A DNA stretch of 20,082 nucleotides, taken from contig CAJPVJ010000838.1 in assembly GCA_905397405.1 (NCBI GenBank), positions 1-20,082 on the forward strand. The letters are read 5' to 3'. A program made the position numbers and the translations under genes. The notes below the pieces were generated by a model that was not told the origin of the DNA, ran no database searches, and was given only the letters and a program-made list of their open reading frames with translations. This stretch comes from Oppiella nova (lineage: Eukaryota > Arthropoda > Arachnida > Sarcoptiformes > Oppiidae). Positions 10,436 through 19,897 of the stretch are shown here, piece by piece (the stretch's first letter is position 1; every line of letters begins with the position of its first letter).

Positions 10436-10789
10436 TATCCTGTAATGAATGCCTATTCTGTGAGCAGTGAAAGCAAATAATAAATTAAAATATAAGCGAA
10501 TTATTACTATGAATGCCTTATTTGTATAAACATATTGTCGTATAATTCTCGGTACAAATGGCAATGGAGTCTAACATTACATACTGTGCCTAATAGGAGC
10601 GGATGCCGGGAGTCGTTTCACTGCAGAATACCAGTGCTGCACAAGAATTTCCATTAAAAGTTTGTTTTGATCCCATCCGGGGTTCAGACGTACGCTTGAA
10701 TGCAGATACAGAGTAATAGAGTAATAGCTAAATGACATTAGTTTTTAAAATAGCATTTTCTATGGCTTTCACTGTTTCTACGACTCTAT

Positions 10790-10791
<2 letters not shown>

Positions 10792-10829
<38 letters not shown>
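10792..10829. repeat. (TC)19 microsatellite
   Basis: A pure TC run of 38 nt. Together with the GA tract at 11002-11033 it forms an inverted pair with a 172-nt spacer. Confidence 0.97.
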
Positions 10830-10830
<1 letters not shown>

Positions 10831-10998
10831 ACGCTGGGCTCAACTGATCTGGTCTTCACTGGTGATGGCAGTGAGGTTTGGGTGTCTCGGCTCATAAGAC
10901 AACATCAAAGGCAAGCACTTCTTGTGCGCTAAAAACGTAAAAAGCTTTTTGCGAGCAAAGATTGTGTCGGCTCTACGTTTGGCACAAAGCCATCACTC

Positions 10999-11001
<3 letters not shown>

Positions 11002-11033
<32 letters not shown>
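11002..11033. repeat. (GA)16 microsatellite
   Basis: A pure GA run of 32 nt, in the opposite sense to the TC tract upstream of it. Confidence 0.97.
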
Positions 11034-11036
<3 letters not shown>

Positions 11037-11305
11037 ACAAGCAAATCGCCAGATCTATGACTCCGACTGTATGTATGGCTCTCTCAGGAGGTGGAGGTGT
11101 GCAGCAGAGCGTGAGTCAGATGCAGTCAACCACCAAATCCTGACTACCAGTGCCGATACACACCTAACCGATCGCAACACAGAAAAACATATCGCCTATG
11201 AATAGCCCAATGAATGCCATGAATGGGACCATTATTCTCGATATATGAGAGATATTTACCAAAAATGTTGTAAATTCTATACAAAAAGCGTCGACTCTTT
11301 ATGCA

Positions 11306-11308
<3 letters not shown>

Positions 11309-11349
<41 letters not shown>
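11309..11349. repeat. (GA)20 microsatellite
   Basis: A pure GA run of 41 nt, followed by a short G-rich sequence. Confidence 0.97.
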
Positions 11350-11353
<4 letters not shown>

Positions 11354-12227
11354 GAAAGGGAACTACACTCTCAGTTACTTAGCTTTTAACAACCGGTACG
11401 ACAATCGCCAATAATAATAACATTACAGAATTGCGAGAGGATTAGTCATATTTTTTTCTGTACCACCGATTTGAGGGAATTTTAATGTTATTATAATCGC
11501 ACACAAAAAAAACTAGTATTCAATCGGGTCTTAGAGCGCAACCACCGCAACAACAACGCGAAGAAAAGTGATGTGTCTTTCCCCTCCACTTTCATATCGC
11601 TATGAAAAGGATAGTTATTATTAATATTTGAAAAAATAAGAGTCATTACGACATGAAATGCATAAAAAGTTATATAAGAAAGGTTGCTAAGAGTGTAACT
11701 TTTGTGTGTGTGGGGGTCGGGAGGAAAGCATATTTTTTTCGGTGGTCGGCACCGCTGATAGGGAACAAAGGCTGACATCAAAACTATCACTTCTAATCTG
11801 TATTGAGTGAGGGCTCAGCCAAATGCGCTCAACATTTAAATAACGAGCCGTAGAGATGCCTTTCAAGAAAGTGCACACTAATCTATGAGAGCACCGGCAT
11901 CTAAAAAGCTAACTTGCCTCCGGCCTATCGAGACATTTATACATAAGAATTATATAAGAAATAAGCAAAAAAAATCACCAAAAATTTCTCAAAATACATC
12001 GTCTAATGTGTTATTTGGCGTTCAAAATAGGGAAGGCATGCGATATACACGTCCCCGGCCTTGGCTTTTGATGGATCGTATGGATAGGATCGGGGTCTGT
12101 GTTGTAGATGTGATGGCTAGAGATGTGCCATAGCATAGGTGCATATCGTGAAGGTTCGGCCCCATTAGTGATAATCATAATATGTTACTCAATATGAATA
12201 GCATAACTATTTTATATTATATACGAG

Positions 12228-12246
12228 TCTCTCTCTCTCTCTCTCT
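12228..12246. repeat. (TC)9 microsatellite
   Basis: A pure TC run of 19 nt whose right part belongs to the duplicated 52-bp segment that starts at 12235. Confidence 0.93.
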
Positions 12247-12286
12247 TTCATACCTTTTACTGTCTATCTTTCAATATTAAGGTTCC
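12235..12286 (+). repeat. 52-bp direct repeat, copy 1
   Basis: This segment is identical to 15935-15986, at an offset of exactly 3700 bp. It begins in a CT tract and ends in AATATTAAGGTTCC. Here the flanks continue normally on both sides, so this copy is probably the genuine one. Confidence 0.95.
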
Positions 12287-13394
12287 TTTGCCCTCATCTC
12301 CACAACAGAGTCACACCTTTTATATAATGGGATCTATTTTCTCCACCAGAACTCCTTTTCCAATCATATAATTACTGATTGAATGGATAGCACTCACACT
12401 CTCACTGGTGTTTGCGAGTAGAAAATGTGTTATCAATCAGTCATTGTATTTAAGAGATAACCACTAGAAATGTGTGTTTCTTAATCATCTCGCAAAAAGG
12501 GATCTTGTTTTGCAATCTGTGTATAAAATTAATAGACTTTCGCTTCACATCTTATTACATATTAGTTATAAGTAATGCGAGTTTTATGCAAAAAACACAT
12601 CAAATTCATATATTTTAAAACTCACGGCACGAAAGAGATTAACCGCAAAATTATTTGTTTTAATTCAATCGAAATGCTAAATTCAAAAGTGATTAGTAGC
12701 CAAAAATTGCCGACAAAAAACACCATGAGCCAAACAGACAATCATTCTAGCTATTAACTAGTCTGATGAAAATAAAATGCAATTTCTAAGGCGTTTCCAT
12801 TAGGAATTCAATGCGAAAAAAGTATTTCTCATTAATTCTCAGCCCTTTTCTCTCTCCATATTATAAGACATTATAAGCCATTAATTCACTCTTAACTCTA
12901 GCCCTACCGAAAATACAGGGCCTCAGAAATGGTGTCTAATTATTGTCGCCAATTCTAACACTAACTACTATTTTACGCTAATATCTAATGATAATCTTAT
13001 TATCAAATATATTATATACAAGTTTTGGGCCGTAAATCAGGTTCCCATCAGACAAACTAATTAGCCGTAAAAAGAGTTTTGACTTTGAATTGCCATTTTT
13101 CATATCACATGTAATTAAGTTTAAGTATAGTTTTCGCTCCCCTTTTTTGATGCATAACTTTTATGACATAAAAGGATTTTCCGCTAATATAAAAATATAA
13201 TAATTGAATAATTTTATGTTGGAAATTTTATTCATAAAACAAAAATACGTATACTTATAAAGTTTATAAATTATAAATGATTAATAAATTTTCCGAAAAT
13301 ACTGTTTGAAATATATCGATAAATGTCTGCGAGAAATTATGATAAAAATGAGTTTATTTGACAAAATATAAATAAGTACATGTCCCATAAATTA

Positions 13395-13410
13395 TTTATT
13401 GCTTTTTATT
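13395..13410 (-). terminator. Poly(A) signals for the CISD1-like gene
   Basis: TTTATT occurs at 13405-13410 and at 13395-13400, giving two AATAAA hexamers on the minus strand about 140-155 nt past the CISD1 stop. They are the closest canonical signals that I noticed. The surrounding DNA is AT-rich, so chance matches are possible. Confidence 0.45.
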
Positions 13411-13549
13411 ATAATAATAATAAATTTTAATTTTATTAAATTACAGTCTGAATAGAAAATTAAGTTTACTTTTCAAACTTTAAGTTTTTGACTTATTTGT
13501 TACACACAGTAAATACTGGTCAATGGAAATAAGGTGTGAAACTTATAAT

Positions 13550-13861
13550 TCACTTCTGGATGACAAGTGGCCCGACATTATCGGACATGTGTTTGTTGTA
13601 TAGGGTGTGCGCGCCGTCACAATAGGGGAACTTCTTTGACCGCCAGCACCGACAGAACGCAGCCTTTGGGCCCAAGTTCTCGATGTCTATGACGTCCACC
13701 ACTCGGTCCGACTCCTTCTTAATGCCCGGATTGACACATGGCTTCACATCTGCGCTCACTTTATGGTCGGGAGTCTTGAGTTTCAAATAAACGGCATAAC
13801 CCACTGCGATGGCTGTCCCTATCCATGGGGCAAATACCAGGGAATTGTAGGCCTCGTCCAT
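13550..13861 (-). CDS. CISD1: CISD1/mitoNEET-like CDGSH iron-sulfur protein
   Basis: A complete 103-residue frame in one exon, with its ATG at 13859-13861; upstream in-frame codons are AT-rich and not conserved-looking. In the family, mitoNEET is a homodimer anchored in the outer mitochondrial membrane with its domain facing the cytosol. Each subunit holds a redox-active, transferable 2Fe-2S cluster. Here residues 7-27 form a single N-terminal hydrophobic anchor. The cluster motif is CRCWRSKKFPYCDGAH, with ligands Cys70, Cys72, Cys81 and His85, matching the 3-Cys/1-His CX1CX2(S/T)X3PXCDGXH pattern exactly. The C-terminal DNVGPLVI is also typical of CISD1. The length is close to human mitoNEET (108) and shorter than CISD2 (135), which favours CISD1, although many invertebrates have one protein covering both roles. 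It is isolated, with kilobases of non-coding DNA on both sides. Confidence 0.95.
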   Translation of the reverse strand: MDEAYNSLVFAPWIGTAIAVGYAVYLKLKTPDHKVSADVKPCVNPGIKKESDRVVDVIDIENLGPKAAFCRCWRSKKFPYCDGAHTLYNKHMSDNVGPLVIQK

Positions 13862-15934
13862 TAGTATGTGTATAATAATTATTTTAATTGATAACTTATT
13901 TAAATATATGGACAATGTTTGAGATATTTGCTAATTATGTATAGATATTCAATTAATATCTTACTAAATAATAAATTTTAGTACTTTTGTAATTAAAAAT
14001 TTATGATTCATTATATTAAATAATAAAAGTTTAGATATTGTAAAACCTGTTTAGCATGTTCCCTTTACTTTCAAAATATATAATACAAATCATTGATTGA
14101 ATTTTGCAAATCATATTTACAGTGGAGACTACAATAGACAAAAACAAACACTAATCATAATAATAAATATTTTTATTTTAATGTTCGGCTCGCTTTTGAA
14201 TATTATTATTAACTTTCAATAAAATGTATTTATTTGTATTCAGTGGTGCGTAAACTAATATTATATTTCCAGACAAAGCAAAATTACTTTTACCATAATA
14301 TTCAATTGGGAAAAGGGTTTGCAAAGTTATGTCTTTGAACTGGTCCCACAAAAATAATAATCATTTTCAATGTATTTCGTATTTGAATGAGATATGAATT
14401 TCTCAACAAAAAAGTTTGCTTAAAATTCTCACAATACCAACAAATAATAATGATTATTTATTTTAGTTATTTTATTTTTTTGCTTTGAGCACTAATTTCG
14501 GTAGACTTTTACTAATATAACAAAATATTTACCATTCGCTCGACTCGTCACTAATTGAATAGATTTTTGCAAAAACACATAAATTCAATGTTTCCACAAA
14601 AATAACTGACAATACAATAGGCAAACATTCCCAATGTTTTATATTATGCACCAAATGAACAGAGAAAAGCAATAAAACTGTTTTTATTATTAGTTTAGCT
14701 CAAAGTTATGTTTTAAAACTGAACCTGGAAGATTGAAAAGCAATTAAACCATTTGAGTTATTTTAGTGCCACAACCCATACAATGGCATTCAATGGCAAA
14801 AAAGGGTTTAAAAACTTTAAACTGTGTTTATATTATTCTTGTATTTTAAACTAATACTGTATTACTTCACTACAAATAAACTTTAAAAACTTTTAAACCA
14901 TCGACTTTTCTCTGGCAAAAAAATCCGATTTCTATTTTTAATCAATTATTTTCTCCGATCCATTAATTTAAACTGATTTCTATCCCTAAAGTAATGTTAA
15001 TTTTCTTTTAATGTTTGGGAATTTAATGTCAAAAATTATTATTAGTCAGCTATTTGTGGGCAAAAATCGAGTCCTGACTAATACTTTTACGTAAGAAATA
15101 TTTGCAAAATTATATAATCAGATAATAAACGGTAAGAATCTTAAGCCGATATGCAATCCCCTAAGCATTTGGTTCATTAAATTTCATCAAAAATATAAAA
15201 TTCTTATCAAAAATCGATTTCTCTTTTATATATAAATATCAAAAGCATTTCAGGAATTCTTTCACAAATGAAATGCATTTCTCCTGATATTTCGTACAAA
15301 AGAGACTCCAATACCTCAGTCTATAGACTAATAAAAATTCAATAAAAAAAACTCAAAGATTTCTAAAGAGAGAGGAATCCATCAAAATATATGTGAGTTT
15401 TGATTAAATGTAAGTATATTTTTAATTGGAAAGTCTATTCAATAGATATTTTTGGATTCAATTTAATGTACATATATATAAATATTTTCGTCAAATCTTT
15501 ATACACTGGGAAATGATAGACAGGTCTTTTTCACTCTGAGCGAGATATTCATGTTAATGGTTGAGGGCCAGGGCTATTTATAAATACTTTATACTAGCGC
15601 ATTGGGAATACATGTATTTATGAATGCATTTGGCGAGTAATGCCATAATTAAAGTGCCGCCAAATGTAATCATTGCCCGTAATTGAAGTCAACATAACAA
15701 ATACTATTCGTATATAAATACTTGCAAAAATTAATTACTGTCGAAAAAAATCTTTGTATTCAAACGATAGGCGCAGTGATTGCGTAACCAAACCTGAAAT
15801 CTTTATTTATTTTTTTAAAACTTTTTTTATATTTCACTTCTTTTTAAAACATTTCTCTCGCATTGGATTCGTCGGCTAATTATTAAAGTTTTTACAGCTT
15901 TTCTTCGCTAATGTATACACTATTCTCTCCCCGA

Positions 15935-15986
15935 CTCTCTCTCTCTTTCATACCTTTTACTGTCTATCTTTCAATATTAAGGTTCC
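15935..15986 (+). repeat. 52-bp direct repeat, copy 2, ending at an N
   Basis: This segment is identical to 12235-12286. It begins in a CT tract and stops exactly at the N at 15987. The position suggests a false contig extension rather than a biological duplication. Confidence 0.95.
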
Positions 15987-15987
15987 N
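15987..15987. other. Ambiguous base N (probable assembly join)
   Basis: This is the only N of the window. It lies between the end of the duplicated segment and a new sequence that enters another CT tract ten bases later. Confidence 0.9.
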
Positions 15988-15996
15988 GATGGATTC

Positions 15997-16021
15997 CTCT
16001 CTCTCTCTCTCTCTCTCTCTC
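15997..16021. repeat. (CT)12 microsatellite
   Basis: A pure CT run of 25 nt just after the N. It may be the same tract as the CT run at 15935-15946, split by the faulty join. Confidence 0.95.
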
Positions 16022-17492
16022 CTTCGCTCTCTTATCTAAACTCAATACAGATGTCAACCGTTTAGTTCGCCTCCAAGTGTTTCCGTTCGCCCCAAAGGCT
16101 ATCCATAGCTCGTCGTCTCCTTTCACTTCTTCAGAGATTAACTTATATTCACTTCTAATGCATAAAACCCTCTGATTTTCATCGCTTTTTTGTGTGCCTT
16201 TTGCTGCGGACGCTCACAACACACTGTCTGCCATTATATCGCAAACAAAAAAGGACACAAAGTTTGTGGTGGTTTTCCAACAGAAAAAAAAACTTTTTCC
16301 AAACACTGTTACAACCATTTCTAAGAAGATTACCCGAAAAAATCATTTCACACACAATGGGGTCGATGGATGCGATTGTAAGCCCATACAAAATTCCTGG
16401 GGATTTGTAGCCACCAAACCCTCTGGTCATCCCAACCCGCTTAGGGACGACCCTATCAAAAGGCGGCCGACTTTTCTACTTATACTTAAAATAGATTTTT
16501 AGTTTTTTACAGCAAAACTCTTTTATGAGATTATATGATAAGAGTCTCATCTCTTTTATATGACTCGCAGTTAAAAATATTTTTTTTGACTAATTCTTAG
16601 CTTAGATTTCTATTTAAAAAAAGTTCACTCGATATGTATGTGTGCGGCTGTAAGCCCTCCCGGAGTCCAAATGATTTTAATCAGATTAAATATGTATCAA
16701 TAATTTCTTGAAACTAGCAATTCTGCATATATTATACGAGTATTTAATTTGTATTTCATTAGCGTTTAATTTTTGTTGGGAAATGTCTTAAAATTATTTA
16801 TATTAATTTTTGTTTTAATAATTTACTGCTAAAAAACAGTGGATAAGAGTTGTGTGAATATCACGTATTAATTAAATATGAGTTTTAGACACCACTCCAG
16901 CGAACGGCATATCATTAATAAACACTTTTCGCTTTTCATAACCCATTAAAAAATAAAAGTGAAATCATTTTTAACTTTTAAAACTCACAAAAAGTATTTA
17001 AAAATCTCTAACTCGTGTAATTAATGTCAATAATTATCACATTTCGTGACTAAATGATCGCTAAGTGTTGTGAACTTTAAGCCAAAAAACTTATTTTTAT
17101 TTAAAAATTTTTAAGTAAAATATATATATATTTGAATAAGTTTTAAATTAAATACAATTAATAAAACTCAAGAATATTTAACACCAAAATTAATCTCATA
17201 GTCATGTGTTGAATATTAACAGTATTATCTAATCCATGTCCAATTATCACCATATTTCCGTTGGATAACCCTAGTATAAACCAAAATATCTAACCATTTA
17301 ATTATTTTTACCACTTCTTGGGACAATTGAATCAAACAAATCACCACTAAATCCACACAATTACCAAATGGACGCCAATTCTGGACGTTATTTATGCACA
17401 GAATATGCGGTCAATTGTTGACACATTTTGTGTGTATTTTTCACTTTCACTGCAATTGAGTCCCAATTGTCACCACAACTAGTGCTCAAGAC

Positions 17493-18181
<689 letters not shown>

Positions 18182-18459
18182 AAATGACCGGACATTCCGT
18201 TGCGAACTGTTTTTCGTGTCATTTATTTGCAATTTTTGTCATTAATTTTGTGAATCAATGGTGTTTTGCATTCATTGAGTGCTTATTGAATGGATGTCTT
18301 ATTCATAACATTTGCCATAAACCCATTCAACCACCACTTCATAGCCTATTATTTTTAATTACATTACAATTCATTATAAATTAGTTTTTCATTTTTATGA
18401 TTATATTTAGCCTGAAGTTAATCATTAAATAATTGTGTTTAGCATTGGAGTGTAATCTA

Positions 18460-18465
18460 AATAAA
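18460..18465 (+). terminator. ZCCHC10 poly(A) signal
   Basis: An AATAAA 279 nt after the ZCCHC10 stop; ATTAAA also occurs at 18424-18429. The 3' UTR would be about 300 nt and would end within about 100 nt of the stop of the opposing LRR gene. Confidence 0.6.
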
Positions 18466-18528
18466 ATTGAAGCAATTATTTCAAAAATATTGGAAACTTT
18501 ATTGAAGAAATTTATTTAAAATTCATGT

Positions 18529-18534
18529 TTTATT
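18529..18534 (-). terminator. LRR gene poly(A) signal
   Basis: TTTATT on the plus strand gives AATAAA on the minus strand, 27 nt beyond the LRR stop codon. Further copies lie at 18511-18516 and 18498-18503. Confidence 0.5.
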
Positions 18535-18560
18535 TAACAACAAATAAATTCTTAAATATT

Positions 18561-19631
18561 TTATACATATTTCTTATCAGCAATAAAACATATAATTTTA
18601 GGACAATTAGCGATCAGATTATGAATAGCCTGTTCAGTGCCCTTTAAACCACATCCATAAAAATCAATATACCGTAATCCGGGTAGTTTTGACAATGAGT
18701 GCAATACACTGTCCGTTATATCTGTTCCCCTCATCTTTATGTATTGAATGCGAGGCAAGTGTTGCGAGATATTGCGGGTAAAGTCTTCGGCAGTTGTGAC
18801 ACTTCGGTTCCATAAACTGAAATGTGTTCGTCGTTTGCATCCACTCAACCATTCACTGCTAAATACAAACTCTTTGGGATAATCACCAATCAGTTGGAGT
18901 CGTTTTAATTGTTTAAAGTTTGCATTCATTGTTTGCATTCATTGTTTGCATTCATTGTTTGCATTCATTGTTTGCATCAATTGAGACATGAGTTCACAGG
19001 AATCGATGCGACGACTGAGTGTCACACTCTTCAGTTGACCGCAATTCACACCAATTTGTTTCAATTGATTGCAGTTTACAACACTTTTTACATGTAATGC
19101 ATAAATATTCAAATCAATCAATTGTGACATTCGTGACAAACCAGTCATCAGTATATCAATGGACTTCTCATGACAACTGTCACTGATATGTACTGTCATT
19201 GATTTCATAGTCTTTGCATAGCTTTTGACAAATACTTCAAATGCATTCACGTCTTCATTCGTGTATTTCAAATAAAATGAGTTTAATCTGCGAAACGACA
19301 CATCAATTGAGGGATTGGTGGACATAGAGTTGGCATAAATCGCAAGTTTTGTCACATTTGTGCAAAGCGTGAGACAATTGTGGACACACTTCCAGATCGC
19401 TGTGTTTTCGCGCATAGAATTGGATTCAATTGATTGCAAACTTTTGGCAAACTTTACAAAAAACTTAGCGATTGTGTCGACACTTAAGTCACTGAAAGGG
19501 ATATAAATATGCTGTAAATTATTGCAATGTTTCACAATTGACTCAAACATTGAGTTATCGATGGATCCAAACAATGGTCCGATTCTTGAGATGTTTTGGC
19601 GCTTCTTGAGTATCCATTCATAGGACGACAT
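18561..19631 (-). pseudogene. Leucine-rich-repeat (FBXL-like) protein gene with one in-frame TGA
   Basis: The frame runs from the ATG at 19629-19631 to the stop at 18561-18563 and is open except for one TGA at 18939-18941. It gives 230 residues before the TGA and 125 after, all in one phase. The protein shows irregular LRR units of about 25-30 residues of the F-box/LRR type. The clearest is near the C-terminus (LPRIQYIKMRGTDITDSVL, then LPGLRYIDFYGCGL), with others around LIDLNIYAL and LKSVTLSRR. No F-box is visible; the protein starts with MSSYEWILKKRQNISRIGPL, and a TAA directly precedes the ATG. The TGA lies inside a 13-bp tandem repeat. The codons on both sides of it still look coding. 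FBXL proteins usually pick substrates for SCF ubiquitin ligases; here that role is only an analogy. It could be a recent pseudogene, a truncated 230-residue gene, a polymorphic allele or an assembly error. Confidence 0.7.
18918..18977. repeat. 13-bp tandem repeat, about 4.5 copies, inside the LRR gene
   Basis: The plus-strand unit TTTGCATTCATTG occurs four times without change (18919-18970), followed by a partial TTTGCAT. Thirteen is not a multiple of three, so successive units are read in different phases. The third phase contains the TGA that interrupts the LRR frame. After three extra units the original phase returns. Confidence 0.96.
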
Positions 19632-19665
19632 TTAGTTTGTGGTCATATGTGAAGTCCGTTTGTGT

Positions 19666-19673
19666 CTTATATA
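19666..19673 (-). promoter_or_regulatory. Candidate TATA box for the LRR gene
   Basis: On the minus strand TATATAAG lies 35-42 nt upstream of the LRR ATG. This spacing would give a transcription start only about 10 nt before the ATG. It sits only about 28 bp from the satellite that begins near 19701. In such AT-rich DNA a chance match is quite possible. Confidence 0.3.
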
Positions 19674-19700
19674 CCACTCTCTGCAACTGTTTGGACACAC

Positions 19701-19897
19701 ATAAATATCTATAAATCTATAGATTTATAGATTTCTATAAATCTATAGATTTCTATAGATTTATAGATTTCTATAGATTTTTATAGATTTCTATAGATTT
19801 CTATAAATCTATAAATTTATAGATTTCTATAGAAATCTATAGATTTAAATCTATAGAAATCTATAAATCTATAAATCTATAGATTTCTATAGAAATC
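19701..19897. repeat. AT-rich palindromic satellite A (AAATCTATAGATTT family)
   Basis: About 197 nt are built almost only from ATAAATCT, CTATAGATTT and TTTCTATAG pieces. AAATCTATAGATTT at 19713-19726 is a perfect 14-bp palindrome, and the same core recurs in both senses with variable short spacers. It can form many alternative hairpins. No coding frame is credible here. Confidence 0.95.

Larger units (their letters stand above)
10436..13394. other. Non-coding stretch between Frizzled and CISD1
   Basis: I found no supported gene. Open frames at 10732-10932, 10922-11143 and 11491-11790 run through the microsatellites or have no protein-like character. The stretch holds four GA/CT tracts, two TACCAGTGC nonamers (10629 and 11145) and one member of the 52-bp duplicated pair (12235-12286). 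A GC-richer patch at 12040-12160 has short inverted CCCCG/CGGGG ends but no RNA fold that I can name. From 12540 onward it is plain AT-rich DNA. Confidence 0.55.
13862..17492. other. Long AT-rich non-coding stretch with an assembly gap
   Basis: There are no supported genes. Positions 13862-15900 are AT-rich. Positions 15640-15700 have a mixed composition with several TAAT cores, a weak hint of a regulatory element. A single N at 15987 sits at the end of a duplicated segment. Positions 16020-16500 are richer in C and T and hold overlapping open frames without recognisable content. Within them an ATG at 16357 opens seven codons that run into a donor-like GTAAGC at 16378, so an unlinked first exon is possible but unproven. 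Its phase does not fit ZCCHC10 exon 2. Confidence 0.55.

Noticed and set aside
12040-12160. GC-rich patch with CCCCG/CGGGG ends as a possible structured RNA or tRNA
   Set aside because: No tRNA A or B box or clover-leaf pairing could be found, and the paired arms are only five bases.
11790-16055. Short inverted match ATCTGTATTGAG between about 11798 and 16042
   Set aside because: A 12-bp match between two places in 20 kb is expected by chance.
16179-16502. Three overlapping frames of 72-102 codons on both strands
   Set aside because: They overlap in conflicting frames, match no family, and lie next to a suspect assembly join.
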